From the NCBI GenBank assembly GCA_015039315.1, contig WIDE01000002.1:879391-943390 (forward strand): a DNA stretch of 64,000 nucleotides. Direction: 5' to 3'. The position numbers were made by a program, and so were the translations under genes. Shown piece after piece: positions 36,346 through 49,451 of this stretch; the first letter of the stretch is position 1; every line of letters begins with the position of its first letter. Source of the stretch: Clavulina sp. PMI_390 (lineage: Eukaryota > Basidiomycota > Agaricomycetes > Cantharellales > Hydnaceae). The notes beneath the pieces were generated by a model that worked only from the letters and a program-made list of their open reading frames with translations, was not told where the DNA came from and made no database searches.

Positions 36346-37125
36346 GCACAGAGTTCATAGCTGGATAGCGCATTTCTCAAATGCAACATCTGGGCACTGA
36401 TCGATGGGAAGCAATTGCCATTTTGTGGCCATGAGGATGATCGATGGGTACGTCAAGAAGCCGTCAAATCTCGCGACGTGTGTGTGGAAAGCGGTCCATC
36501 AGTGTAAATACAGACACAGAATGCTATTATTCAGTTTCGCAATAAGACTTCGGCTCTGGCTGAGAGCTTTCGAGCGCTTGTTGAAGGTCACCCCTAATTG
36601 TGAGCTTGAAGCCATGCCCTATGTCTCGTTCTGAATGGTCCGTAATGTGTAGAATGTTGAATACTATATGTGACGACTGCGTCATGGCGTGCGAGAAGCT
36701 CATTCTTGAAGCTTCAATGCTGAGCGGGGACTTGTGAGATGGGTGCAAGGGATCATAGACGGATTACGGTGATGCTACGCTGACCTCCTGGACGCACCCT
36801 TTTTATGCTAGGTGGATTCATTGAACGTTTTCCTATTTCAGACGACGGAATGGTTGATCATTGACATAAAGGGGAGATCGGCTGCTTAATCTATGCCACC
36901 AGCAGAATGGTTGCGCTCCCTGATACAGTCGTCTCTGTTTTTTGCCATCTTCGATACAATATACCAGATGCACGTTTGAGCTCCACTCGAACGATATATC
37001 TCGGGCTGCGGATCGATTTGGTTCCTGGTTTCTTGTTTTCCTCATAAGGGTCACGTGCTCGGCGGGCTTCTCTCGCTTTGAACCAACCTTTTCCTTCCTT
37101 CCAGTCTTTACTCTTGGGCGACGCG
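36346..37125. other. Intergenic
   Basis: No supported gene. Contains the 3' end of the dehydrogenase and the upstream side of the 37126 gene, with CT-rich sequence at 37075-37110 just before that start codon. Confidence 0.5.
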
Positions 37126-37748
37126 ATGTTAAGGCAAAAGAGAAAAGAAAACGACTCGTCTCGCAGACTGTATATCTCGTATCACCACCGTAATCCAAAC
37201 CCCTCTGACCCATCTACGCTCGCCTACTCAATCATCCTTGCCGACAAGAACCCCCACCCCGATGCTACCACTGCCACTCGCTATCGCGTCGCCCGAGAAG
37301 AAGAACCCTATGATACCAATGGCTTGTCTGAATGGGCATTCCAGGCGCAGCCGGACCATTCCACAAGGAGTATCCGACCCTTGAGTCTCATGTTCCTCTC
37401 CAAAGTCGCCGTTGAGGTCACCCCAGTCCAGATCAGAGATATCCTTGCCGTTGTGCCAGTGAAGCCAACTGATCTTGTCTGGGACACGGCTGCTTGGGTG
37501 ACAACAGCCATCGCGGTATGTCTTGCTCTCCCTCTACCGCTGCCCAACCTCAGGCCTTACCCCTGGATCGTCTTATCTAGGCCCTGCAGCGTGCTGGTCT
37601 CGCTCCATCACAGCCCGACGCTAGGACTATGCTGACAATTGGCGCCCAGTTTGCCCGGGAATATGGATATCGGCCAGGCAACCTAACCGTGCCCACGTGC
37701 AATGTAATCGGGGAGGGGATTCCCTCCGAGGTCGCTAAAGGTCAATGA
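37126..37748 (+). CDS. Small basidiomycete protein of unknown function
   Basis: Two exons joined across a GTATGT...CTAG intron (about 37516-37580) give roughly 185 residues. Visible stretches are LYISYHHRNPNPSDPSTLAY, SIILADKNP, TRYRVAREEEPYDTNG, EWAFQAQP and, in exon 2, LQRAGLAPSQPDARTMLTIG then QFAREYGYRPGNLTVPTCNV. The alternating pattern (a short strand with charged residues, a ligand-type loop, then a helical tail) is typical of a fungal family of small hypothetical proteins I cannot name securely. No signal peptide or membrane segment. Frame continuity and splice sites support the model. Confidence 0.65.
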
Positions 37749-38544
37749 TCATATTGGCCCATCCAGCCGTGATAATATGGCATTGTTTTGAATCCCCTCC
37801 AACTTCCTCCAACTTCTTCTTGACATTATTTCCATCCTTCGTCACTAATAACCACTGGATCTGCCAACCTCCTATTTTTTGGGACCCCCAACTTTACATG
37901 GTATGTGTGTCAAATCTCTGCCCGTCGCGTTGCTTGCCCCGTTCAGCGACCGATCCAAAACGCTCCAAGTCTAAATCTCCCGTCCGCATAGATCATCGAC
38001 CTCTTTTTAATACGTGTGTTTCGCCCCAATACATTTGCCACTAATGCTGGCCGCTTTTCGGCCTCCCCCTCCCACTTATTCACAAATAACGACCCTCCCG
38101 CCGCTCTACCATAATGCCCTGTTGTTCTGTTCGCGAATAAACCGTCTCTACACTGATGACCTTCGTAATGTCTTTATTCATGCCCCATCTCAAATGCTAC
38201 TTTTTATAATAATCACCCAACGACCGGAATCGTGACAAATCTTGGATCCATAATATCACACGATGGGCTGTACGACATCCGAGTTGACCGAGCGTCTTTC
38301 TACCCGACGCGAGGCGGTGACCGAAACAATACGATCGACCGTGCTCAAACTGACATGCGCGCGGCCTATTCACATCTTATAATTCATAAAAGGGGTAGAG
38401 CTAGCAGCAACTATGCTCTCTGTACGCAGATCTTCTCTCATGAACAAAAGGTCGCGTAACTAGGCCCTACGAAAAATACAGCAAAAAGGCGATTTACCCG
38501 AAAGCGTGCCTCCCGCCCTTCGGGAACAGTAAAATCGCAGTACA
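37749..38544. other. Intergenic between convergent genes
   Basis: 3' regions of the 37126 gene and the fasciclin gene. The plus strand is pyrimidine-rich at 37.78-38.1 kb. No supported gene. Confidence 0.5.
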
Positions 38545-41500
38545 CTAATCTTCGCCTGTCCCATCCCCGTCTAGCGGCTCGTACGTGGCCTCGTCGTTCT
38601 TCCGATGCCAGAACCATAAGATCGTGGCCCAAAAGCAGATGATGAGAACCCCGCCCCCGGCACCAGACGCCGTGTACTTGCCCCATGAATTCCACCAATC
38701 AGGGACCCAAGGCTGTAGCACTTGGTCAATCTGCAACACTCCACTGCGCGGCCCTGTCACTCCTTTCGGCGATGCAAACGCCGGCGTAGTCGTCCGCCCA
38801 AAATTGAGCACCTTGGCGAAGTCCGTGAGCCCGTCGCTACCCCGCGCATTCTTGATGCCTACGAGGACCTCGATCTTCTCGGTACCTCGCCCTGGAACGA
38901 TGGGTTTCTGGCTCTTGGATGTGATTCTGAATACAAGGTCTGCACGAATGGAATTGGGTGTCAGGAGCGTAGAATATTGTGCTTCATCCGTAAATGCCAA
39001 GGGGAACTCTGGATCCAATGTAGGAGAGTCAGCTGATGGAATAGGGATAATATGTTGCATGACGAGCTCGCGAAGCGCGTCCTCATCATCAAGCAGCCTC
39101 GTGAGGTTGACGCTCTTGAACGCGCTTTCCTTTGGCACGAGCAGCACCCAGCCCACCGGCTCTGGTGGAGACTCTTTCATCGCTCGTGCCCATCGCAGTG
39201 ACGCTGTCGATCCGTCTGTCGTGTTGGTTGGTGGCTTGTCTCGTCTGCGCCAAGGATCGAACTCCTCAAGATCCTTCATCGTGAGCGTTCCATTCAGGAC
39301 TTTACCCAGCCCAGAGCGCTTCACGAGCGTAATCATAGTCTCTCCATCTGCGGCGCGCGCCAAGCCTTCAATGTCCACCTGGAAAGTCTCCGGAAGGATG
39401 ACGTCTTTCACATGATGGATCACCCCGGTGGATGTGATATCATTCTGGGGTAGGAAGGTGGTCGTGCGGTTCCACAACCCTGACTCGAATACAATGCTCG
39501 AGTTAGCGATGACAATTGTGGTCCCTTCGTGCGTCTCGATGGTCCGGGTAGTATCATTCCCTAGATCAGAGGCGTAATACACCCCTTGCAACATGTGGTG
39601 CTTGATAACTTTTCGTAGATGTCGGCGAGAATCTTCAGATGGGAGCAAAAGGTAGTCGGTGACGAGCCCAAGGCGGTCAAATCCGCCGTTCTGAGGGACA
39701 AGCAGCGTAGTGGAGTGTTGGGTACGCAGCCTGTCCGTCATTTCGGACGCATAAGCAGCGGCAACGAACGTAGAAAGTTTAGAGGATGTCTCCAATCTTT
39801 CTATGGTGGTGACAGGTGTCTTGAGTACTTGTGACACCATGTAAATCGTGAATGTCTTCTTCTCGACTAATTGGCAGAGAAGTTAGATACCAAAAGGTAC
39901 GACATTGATGTGGATTCAAATGAAACTGGCGCACTTACTTGGGTCAGCAATAACTCTAGCGTTCCCAAATCCAACCTCTCCATTAACATTCGGCAGGACT
40001 TTTCCACCAGTCTTGACGGTCACGGGAAGTCGTTGGCGGCTACCATCAAGGCCGTCTTCCCGCAGCTCAGTACCAAGGAGCGCTCCATCGATCAAATCTT
40101 CCGCAGTGAGCTTCCCAGGTATGAAGTGATATTTCAAGACTTTGTCCAGTTCTGCGGCATCACCCTCGAGTAACGAGGTAATTGACATAGAACTTTGCGA
40201 AGCTTCCCCGTTTGGCTCGCTAGGATTCATGGTGATCACGTCATCACGGGGGGCAAGGATAGTCCAGGTAGTGCCGTCATGCTCGTCATCCACGTAATGC
40301 GATAGGTTCGCCCGTCGGAGCAAACCAACGAATCCAGTGGCATTCAGTGCAAGCAAGTACTTCTCCGCGTTTATCTTGAATGTTTTTGGCTGGATCAGTA
40401 GATCTGAAACGATGTGGAGCACACCATTCGCCGCGTAGATGTCTTCCTGGACTACCGTTGATGGGCCAACTTGTACGGTCCCGTTGGCACTAAAGCCAAT
40501 AGTGAGCTGTTGACCTTCAGCCGTTGTAACTAAACATTCGGATGCCATGGCATAATGTAAAAGTCAGAAAAAAATTAAAATACTGGCGGGCATAGACTTA
40601 CACTGGGTTCCATCTTCCCATGAATCACTCCAACCCACGTCACCGGACGAGTTCAACCCAGCACCGCTGAGGTGGAGCCCCACCAGCTTGCTCACATCAC
40701 GCTCCGCATAGCCGCTATGCAAATACCTTCGCTGGATGTCATCCATGGCAGACCACGCTGAGTCAATGGGCAAGAACATCGTGAGATGTGGACTGGACTT
40801 GAGTGTGGCGATCATCTCTGGGGTAAGGATCGAGGTAAACTCATGCAGAAGCGGGTGCAGGAGGATTTCGTCATAAAGATTGCCTGGCATGGTAATGACG
40901 TCTGACACGGGAATGATGAGCCCATTAGACGCAACCACAGGGGCTTTGGTTACTTGTGCGCCACCACGACCCGCAAAGTCAACACCAACCCAGGCGGCAT
41001 CTTCTCGGGATGCCACTCGCAACCGCTGCGGTGCATCGTTCAGTGAGCCACCAGGGAGGGGTAACCAGGGTGGCGCAGGGGCAGGTTCATCGGTAGGTGG
41101 TGGGAGGGAGACGTCCGGGAAGAGGAGGGTATCGAGAGCCAGTGGACGCTGGCTGGGGAATTCAGAGGGGGCGAGGGGGAGAGAATAATTGAGAAGATGG
41201 TATAGGAGGTGCTGCCGCAGCTCGAATTGAACGTTGTCCGGAGCAAGTGGCCCAATGAGCTCAGAATCGTACATGGCTTGATAAGAATAGGAGTTGGCAT
41301 CCCAGATATTAGGGTTAGATGATGAGGTAGAGTTCTGATAGCGTTCTATGGCTTCGTTGGTGGGTGCAAAAAGGGTTGCGTCTTCCAGGCGGTTAAGGGT
41401 CGGAATGAGTCGCGCACGCTGCAGCAGGCGCAGTAGCAGCGTGAAGTCGGGATCATTGCTTAGGTGGTCGACGAGGTTAACACGCTCTGTTGAGATGGGT

Positions 41501-41571
41501 TGTTGCGCAGTGTCGCCGCCGGCGGCGACGAGGGAGAAGAGGGAGCATAGCAGGCCAATGGCCACTCTCAT
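38545..41571 (-). CDS. Membrane-anchored multi-fasciclin (FAS1) protein
   Basis: Cell-surface or vacuolar adhesion-type protein. The ATG at 41571 gives a signal peptide (MRVAIGLLCSLFSLVAAGG). Three exons encode about 960 residues. Up to five FAS1-like repeats can be traced: the first around LLQRARLIPTLNRLEDATLF with APTNEAI; the second around ILTPEMIATLKSSPHLTMFLP; a third after NAEKYLLALNATGFVGLLRR; a fourth after SSKLSTFVAAAYASEM with TTLLVPQNGGF; a fifth at RSGLGKVLNG with WVLLVPKESAF. H2-type blocks such as NGVLHIVSDLL and GVIHHVKDVILP are present. Near the C-terminus SGAGGGVLIICFWATILWFW is a transmembrane helix followed by a short acidic cytosolic tail. Type I topology is inferred. Confidence 0.83.
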
Positions 41572-42061
41572 CCCAGATACAAGTTGGACGTTCAGCGTGA
41601 GGGACGTCAGCGGTTCCCACGGTTCACATATACACTCGACCACACACGTGCAGAGCCCCCTGCGTACATATTGGCCTTCTAGGAGCAAGCTATATTCGCA
41701 GAAAGAATGAGATATATCCCCGCTGTTGTCTAAACTACAGGAAGGCCTTTGCTACTGGCATAACTGTGACACATTCATACTTCCAGGCAGTATTGAGCCA
41801 AACCTGGAGACTCATCCTCGATTCAACAATTGTGAAATCCGAGAAGCCATTTAGATCTAGTTCCGTCTGTAAAAATATTTCGACTCAATCCTCTCCTAAA
41901 GCAGCAGTCCCTCGAGATGCAGGGTCACCAACTCAATCACCGCGTCAACTGGGCGTCTGACTAGGATCAACGCTGTTATTTAAGGGCTGTAGGTTGGGGC
42001 GTGTTCTACATCTAATGTGATAGCACGCCTATACCCGATCCTCTCTAAACGGACGTACGAT
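41572..42061. promoter_or_regulatory. Divergent promoter region, fasciclin / GMC 2
   Basis: 490 nt separate the two start codons. TATTTAAG at 41977-41984 is about 80 nt before the GMC 2 ATG and could be its TATA element. No other motif identified. Confidence 0.35.
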
Positions 42062-44771
42062 ATGGGCACACAGTCCTCTCGGCCGTATAAATCCCCAGCA
42101 GACGCTGGAACTCCTGTCAGCGAGACTGCCTCCTCACCTGTAGAATGGGATTTTATTATCGTCGGCGGCGGATCTGCTGGTTGCGTCCTCGCCAGCAGGT
42201 CAGCTTCTTCCTCCCGTCATTTCACCTTCAAGCTTGGGAGCAAGCCACTTCACTGTAAATAGGTTATCGGAACGAGACGATTTCAAGGTCTTGCTTCTTG
42301 AGGCTGGGGGGAGGTGGGTACGAGAGGCCTATAGTGTTAGATCATTCGCCTTGACCTTCGTCATAAAGTGGAAGTGCCCAATTGCTATCTAGGATCCCAG
42401 GAGGGTTTGCCAATCTTTTTCACACCGAGCACGATTGGAACCTATATACCGTGCCCCAGAAACATGGCAATGATAGGTACGCACTCAGAGTTACCCTGAT
42501 AAGCCACTCCAACGGCGCAGCGTACACATCGTCTTCGCTTCCAGGAAGCGTTACTGGCCTCGTGCGAAGATGCTTGGAGGCTGCTCCTCTATGAATGCCC
42601 AGATTTACCACTGTGGAGTAGGCCTTTTGGACGGTCTGATATATGCCCTACATGTCTTATCTTTCGATATCAATAGGCGCCACAAGACTTCTCCCAATGG
42701 GGGGACGACTGGACTGCACCAGGTGCTGAGCAGTGGACATACGAAAACTTTTCCCCGTACTTCAGGAAATTCGAGAAATTCATCCCGAATGAGGCATATA
42801 CCCTCGATGATATGACCCATCGGAGTGATCAAGGTCACATTGAAGTATGTCCTTCCCAATGTCTCCCGTCCATGGTCACTGAGTTATTCACTCATCCATT
42901 GGCAGATTGGCTTTAACTCTCGTCACGGATCATTTGGTAAAGCATTCGTGAGGGCATGCAGTGAGCTAGGGATCCCTGCGAGCAAAGATCTTGCCACTTC
43001 ACATGGGACTCTTGGTGCAACAAATGTGTGCTGTTTACTAGTCTAATCGACTTTTGCTAATGATTTCCCCTCATAGCTGATGACATACGTCGGGAGGAAC
43101 GGCCTACGAAGCACGTCTGAAACGGGTTATCTAACCCCAGATGTGCTGGCGCGCAGAAATCTGATGGTAGTGACCTATGTAAGTACAAATATCAGGAAGC
43201 TTGATCACTTGCTGATACTGATACCTGATACCAATCTTCTGCTTTTCAACACAGGCACATGTAACAAAGATCCTCTTTACCGCGAATCCCGAGGGAGAGA
43301 AACGTGCTACCGGAGTTGAATTCGCTGATCGCCAAGGGAAAGTGCCTGTTGTTTTCCGCGCCACGGCTCGGAAAGAAGTGATCCTGTCGTCAGTATCTCA
43401 ACGTTTAAGCATCCCATATGACAATCTTCCCAATCAAATCTCATCCTGTCGCAGGGCTGGAGCTATTCACTCTCCTCAGCTGTTAATGCTCAGCGGGATC
43501 GGCCCAGCGCAACAGATCTCCAAACTCGGTATTTCTGTCGTTCATGACCTGCCGGGAGTCGGCCAGCATCTCAAGGACCACGCATGGGTGGCGTTATTCT
43601 ATCAAATGCGATCAGACTCTCTTGAGTATTTGAAGCAGAACAGTGGGCTAGTAAACGGGCTGAAAACCTTGGGCGCTTTACTATACTGGACGGCAACGAA
43701 AAAGGGGCCGATGTCGACAAACGTGAGGCATCTTGATTATATATTCGCTGCTATTATTTAAAACGCTATCTTTCACAGGGTGCAGAGTCAGCCGCCTTCA
43801 TCAGATCTGACGACCCACACCTATTCCCCAAGGATAAATTTCCCTCTTCGATTGAGGACTCTACTTCTGGTCCCGGCGCTCCCGACCTTGAACTAGTGAG
43901 CTCTCCGCTCTGCATGGATGAATATCGCCTCGGGATGAAAATGCCCGGCACCTTTGTCGTCACGCTCCTCAAGTGCGTCATTGTCTCGCCGTGTGTAATA
44001 TAGCCCTTTCCTTTCGCTGACCAGTAGTGCCTCGGAGCCAGGCCGACGTCCTCGGGAACTATCACCCTGGACTCTAGCAATCCGTTTGACCCTCCTATCA
44101 TTGATCCAAAGTTTGTCTCTCGTTCACTTGAATTATTTGCGAACCTCAATCTGATACCCGCCATGGCTCTTCCCTCGCCAGTTATCTAACGACGCGACAC
44201 GATGTTGATGTACTCGTTCGCGGGCTACGTATCGCCTTTGCAATTGTCAAGGCGCCTGCTTTGGCACCTGAGATCGATTACAGCACGCCTTCAAAGGATT
44301 TTGATCACCACATGGACGCGCTCAATGACGAGGAGTTAGAAAAGATTGTTCAGGCGCGGGTTGAGACTCTGTAGGAACCACATTTCTCGTTTCCTTGTTG
44401 CTCTACTCACGATTCACAAAACGCCTCTGCCTTCTTCTTTTCATCGTTGTGTGCAGGTTCCACCCCACGAGCACAGTGCGAATGGCCCCGCTCGCCAAAG
44501 GCGGCTGCGTCGACGACTATCTTCGTGTCCATGGAATACCCAACCTGCGTGTCGTCGATGTTAGCATTCTTCCCGAAATTATCAGTGGACATACGGTGGG
44601 TCGTCTCATCTCATCTGAACCCCTATAATCCTTTTGGACATGCTGAAGATTTTCCGCTTTTTTGCTACTGTGCGACTCTTGTTTAACAAGGCGGGAGTTG
44701 CATTTGCGTTAGGTGAAAAAGCTGGCGATCTTATCAAGGATACCTACCCCGCTCCGGCTGTCTCCACATAG
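42062..44771 (+). CDS. GMC oxidoreductase 2
   Basis: Paralogue of the enzymes at 11.9-14.7 and 46.7-49.5 kb. Starts MGTQSSRPYKSPADAGTPV and contains the FAD motif [16 protein letters not shown], then [49 protein letters not shown], and GMC signature 2 (AIHSPQLLMLSGIGPA) with LPGVGQHLKDHAWV. The C-terminus has the catalytic His in [34 protein letters not shown], and [18 protein letters not shown]. About a dozen exons, all junctions examined keep frame. In the signature 1 region the usual PRGK is PRAK. No signal peptide. Substrate unknown; alcohol or aryl-alcohol type oxidation is the family expectation. Confidence 0.85.
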
Positions 44772-45388
44772 AAAACTTTCCGAAGGTCGAATGCTGTGAT
44801 TGTTCTTTATGTTGCCACCAGCACCCCATATGATTCCGGCAGACACATGCCATACTAGCCAAAATGTACGGCCGCTCTAGGGTTGATAGAATCACCTCGT
44901 TGGGAGTATCGAAATGGCTTCATCTTTTGTCAACACGTTGAGCAAACGAATGGATCGAGTTCCCACGACTCGATCTTTGGCTCCCTGAGCTTCCACTTGG
45001 TCGATCGCGGCCTTGCTTTGCGGAAGAAACAACGTCACGTCCTGTCTTTTCTTTTCGGCACCCAGCACTACTTGCGTCATCATGAGCCTTCAAGGATGGT
45101 AATCGATTCAATTTCCGTGATTCCGATGGCTATAAACATGACGCATGTCACAGTCTTCGTTGCTGAAGTGGAGTTGATATTGCGAGGTCAAAGGAAACGA
45201 AGATAGAATTGGTGCTAATACGGCTTCAGGAATATTAATAAACAAGCCAACGACTCGAAGGTAACAACTCGTAGGGCAGTCTGCGTGTTGATGACTGCAA
45301 GAGTTGTGAGGTATCAAACATGAAACAAGCAAATATCGAGCGAAGGGTATCAAAGAGAGCCACATGTATCACAGCTTGCCCGATCCCA
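44772..45388. other. Intergenic between convergent genes
   Basis: 3' regions of GMC 2 and of the coiled-coil gene. The 44883-45206 frame has no recognisable content. Confidence 0.5.
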
Positions 45389-46210
45389 CTAAGCAGCTGC
45401 AGCGGTGGGAGGGGTAGTAGCAGTAGGAGGGCGACTAAGCTCAGCTCGCTTTGCTGCTGCCTCCTCCTATAACACCAAGCCGCCGATGATGGAGCGATGA
45501 GCAAGCGTTCTCGACGCGGAATAGCCATTTAATCCCGACTTACCTCGTGCTTCTGTCTAGTGGCGGAGAGACCCTCAAGTTCTTTCCTCTTCCTATCCAA
45601 CAGGGCGGAAGTGCTGTCGCGCTCGTTCTTGGTGATCTATTGGTCAGGCGTGGTGGTGAGCATCCCAGCACAGGGTAGATATGATAGGCAGATGAGAGAC
45701 ACACCTGGGCCTGCTCGTTGGCATCGCGCAGACTGACGGCAGCCTTCTCGTGATTGATTGTCGCCTGGCTAGCCTTCTTCGCCATTTTTGACTCATATGC
45801 GGTGGCCTTCGTCACATTCTATCAACAGTTGAAATAGGTCAGGCGAGCACGTCAATTTCGAATGTCTACGCCGTACACATGCAAGGCGGACACGGAGCAT
45901 ACCTTGTCTTGCTTGATGCCAGTTTTTGTGAGCTTAGAGAGCCGCTTTTCAAGGCTAGAAATCGAAATTTAGTTCCTCATCACATCAGGCGACAGGGTTC
46001 CGGAGGTGTTCAGCCGCTCCTCCTCTATGCTCACCTGGCGATCTCTTTCTCAACGCTCTGGATGAAGGAAGGTGTAATCCGTCAGCAACCGAGCGATAGC
46101 ATGGGAAGGCATGAAGAGAAGCGCACCTGAACCAAAGTAGTGTCCTGCTTGGAGATCTTGGACAATGTCTTTTCGACAGCCTTTGGGTCGGTGCTAGAGC
46201 CAGCGGTCAT
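45389..46210 (-). CDS. Small coiled-coil protein
   Basis: Six small exons on the minus strand join cleanly. Exon 1 (46127-46210) encodes MTAGSSTDPKAVEKTLSKIS and KQDTTLVQ; then SVEKEIA, RLSKLTKTGIKQDK, NVTKATAYESKMAKKASQAT with INHEKAAVSLRDANEQAQ, ITKNERDSTSALLDRKRKEL, and EEAAAKRAELSRPPTATT to a Pro/Thr/Ala-rich end; stop 45389-45391. About 150 residues, almost entirely Lys/Glu/Ala/Gln heptad-like helix, so a coiled coil is expected. No enzyme or membrane motif. It lies between GMC 2 and GMC 3 on the opposite strand. Function unknown; a structural or adaptor role would be guesswork. Confidence 0.75.
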
Positions 46211-46695
46211 GGTGCTGAAGTCAGGAATGGATTGGTGGCGTTTGGTAACAGAGAAAGTGGATGGGGGTCTGCGTAGTTGGGAGAGAAGACAACAATGACA
46301 GCATGGGGGGCTTTTATATGGGAATTACTAGGGGGGATGAGCGGGTATACGCGAATGACGCACGACTTCCGCACGTCGACTCCAGCAATTGAAATTGTAC
46401 CCTGGTCTCGCCTCGGCTCCGACATCAACAAGCCTTTGACGTCAACAATCGACAGGAACCGAATTATCGCCCATTTCCAATACCTGTCGGGCTCAATTGC
46501 CATGCATCGGGTATGGACAGGCACATACCTTGTTCACATTGCTGCTTTTATGGCAGCATACCACTCGTGAAGATCGCTGAGAATACCCCTTCTGGCGTAA
46601 ACCGGGAGTTACGGGACCTTCTGGCCGAACAGTTTAAACCTGCTTGGCGTTCTTTCTAGTCTCCTGACCAGCAACACCCTGCAACAACAACCACG
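46211..46695. promoter_or_regulatory. Divergent promoter region, coiled-coil gene / GMC 3
   Basis: 485 nt between the two start codons must hold both promoters. No clear TATA motif. A frame at 46277-46570 is without support. Confidence 0.35.
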
Positions 46696-49451
46696 ATGGG
46701 CGCACAACCATCTCGACCGTACAAGTCCCCACAGGACGCTGGAACTCCCGTCAGCGATACCTCTTCATCGACGGCGGAGTGGGATTTCATAATCGTTGGT
46801 GGCGGATCAGCAGGATGTGTGCTTGCCAGCAGGTCAGTTCCATATTCAACCCCACAACAGTGAGCCATTTCATCTGCACGACTGACACCTGAATGCTCTT
46901 GACAGGTTGTCAGAGCGCGCTGATTTCAAGGTCCTGTTGCTTGAAGCTGGTGCAAGGTGCGTTCGGGCGGCGAACCCCACTTAATGGTCGCATACCTCTC
47001 ATCATCCCACCTTGTTTCCAGTGGAAGCGCCCAGTTATTGGCTCGTGTGCCCGGTGGTGGGCCAGGCCTCTTCCGTACTCAGCATGAGTGGAACCTGTAT
47101 ACCGTGCCCCAGAAGCATGGCGACAACAGGTTAGTGTTAACACCGGCTCCAGCCATCCCGGTTGACAAACAAAGGCATTGTGCAACAGGGAGTGTTACTG
47201 GCCTCGAGGAAAGATGCTTGGTGGCTGCTCTTCCATTAATGCTCAGATCTACCACTATGGGGTAAGCTAACCTGGCTCCCGATATCCTCCTAAAGATACT
47301 GACCGGATTCTCCGGCTCTATGGACGCACTAGGCACCGCAAGACTTCTCCCAATGGGGAGACGACTGGACTGCACCTGGTGCTGAGCAATGGACGTACGA
47401 AAACTTTGGCCCATACTTCAGAAAGTATGAAAAGTTCACGCCGAGCGCCGCCTACGCTCTGGATGATATGTCGCATCGCAACGCCAAGGGCCGCATCGAG
47501 GTAGGTTTCTCAGTTCATCTCATTAGGATACGTCGATTAACGTATCCTATAGACTGGATTCAACTCCCGTCATGGCTCATTTGGCAAAGCGTTCGTGAAA
47601 GCTTGCGGTGAGGTTGGGATTCCGACCACCAAAGACCTCAACACCTTGCATGGAAGTCTAGGTGCTACAAATGTGGGTCCTTGGAAGTGCCGGTCGGTAT
47701 GGATCCCCACTAACCTCCCCCAATGACAGCTCATGACGTATGTCGGAACTAATGGCGAGCGAAGTACATCTGAGACTGGCTATCTCACTCCTGATGTGCT
47801 TGCACGAAAAAATCTGATGGTTGTAACCCATGTGTGTACCAATCATCACCCAATGCTTCCACGCCACCTCACTACCACGAGCTTCTCCTGTGCTTGCATC
47901 CACTTATCTGATCTGTAGGCCCATGTCACCAAAATCCTCATTAGCACGGGAGCTGATGGAGAGAAGCGTGCTACTGGGGTTGAGTTCGCTGATCGCCGAG
48001 GCAAAGTCGCTCTTTTCCGCGCCACCGCTCGGAAGGAGGTGATTCTCTCGTGAGTTCCACCTTCTGACCTATGAGCTTGGCAAGCAACTCCTTCTGAACA
48101 TAATACGAATTGTACGCAGGGCCGGAGCTGTCCACTCGCCTCAAATTCTCATGCTCAGTGGCGTTGGTCCCGCCAAGCATCTTTCTGAGCATGGCATTCC
48201 AGTTGTGCATGACCTGCCAGGAGTCGGACAATACCTCAAGGACCACCCCTGGGTTGGAGTGTACTATCAGATGCGGTCAGACTCTATCGAGTTCCTGAAG
48301 AAAGACACTGGAGCTTTGAACTTGACGAAGGCGCTGGGTGCGCTGATCTACTGGCAAATGACAAAGAAGGGTCCCATGTCAACGAACGTAAGCTCCCTCG
48401 ATCTCTGTCTTTCCATTTGCCCTTTCATAATGCTTATTCACATTGCAATAGGGCGCAGAGTCAGCTGCTTTCATCCGATCAGACGATCCGGTCTTGTTCC
48501 CGAAAGAAAAATATCCATCTTCGATTGAGGACTCCACTTCTGGTCCTGGTGCTCCTGATCTCGAGCTCATCACGTCACCCGTCTGCGTGAGTCAGCACCG
48601 GAAAGGGATGAAAATGCCTGGGACCATCCTCGTCACGCTCTTGAGGTATGGATTTCTACTGGTCGTGCATGATCAAGCGCGAGTGGTTGCCTAAGTTTTT
48701 ACATTTCACAGGCCGACGTCGTCTGGAACTATCACTCTAGCCTCAAACGATCCATATGCTGCCCCCGTCATTGACCCCAAGTAAGCTCGTCCTCCTCTCG
48801 ATCGCCAACTGAACCTCTACTGACTTGGTTGTCTTTACGAATATAGCTATCTCGCTACCCAGCATGATGTTGATGTCCTCGTTCGTGGGCTACGCATTAC
48901 ATTCGCGATCGCCAAGGCGAAAAGTCTTGCCCCGGAAATCAACTTTGGGGAAACATCAAAAGATTTTGACCACCGCATGGAGGAGCTCAGCGATGAGGAG
49001 CTAGAGAAGATTGTTCGGGCTCGAGCGGAGACTTTGTAAGCCGTTGCATCGATACATATTTGACATCCCTTCCCTTCATTGAGGACTTGATTTAATGATC
49101 TTCCTGCTCTCTCACATCTCCTCGGTAGGTTCCACCCCACGAGCACAGTACGCATGGCGCCGCTTGCGAAGGGCGGTTGCGTCGATTACTATCTCCGTGT
49201 GTATGGGATTCCCAATCTACGTGTTGTTGATGACAGCATCCTGCCTGAGATTGTCAGCGGACATACGGTGAGTGATCTGAAAGTGCAGCTGGTCGTAGCC
49301 TTGCTTACGAACCGTTACATTCTTTCTCATGTCTGGGATGATTGTGAAGGCTGGGCCTGCGTTTGCGCTTGGCGAAAAGGCTGGTGATTTGATAAAGGAT
49401 GCTTACCCTGCTCCTGTCCCGGCCGCTGCTCCTGTTTCTGAATCTACCTAG
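46696..49451 (+). CDS. GMC oxidoreductase 3
   Basis: Close paralogue of GMC 2, same exon plan. Begins [22 protein letters not shown] motif [70 protein letters not shown]; signature 2 [39 protein letters not shown]. The C-terminal catalytic block [19 protein letters not shown] and [15 protein letters not shown] is intact, ending with [18 protein letters not shown] and an Ala/Pro-rich tail longer than that of GMC 2; stop 49449-49451. No signal peptide. Adjacent, same-orientation position and exon-by-exon likeness to GMC 2 indicate tandem duplication (with the coiled-coil gene caught between). Confidence 0.86.

Noticed and set aside
38585..39415. 276-codon plus-strand frame opposite the fasciclin gene
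   Set aside because: Antisense shadow: the minus-strand frame carries FAS1 motifs and a membrane anchor, the plus-strand one nothing recognisable.
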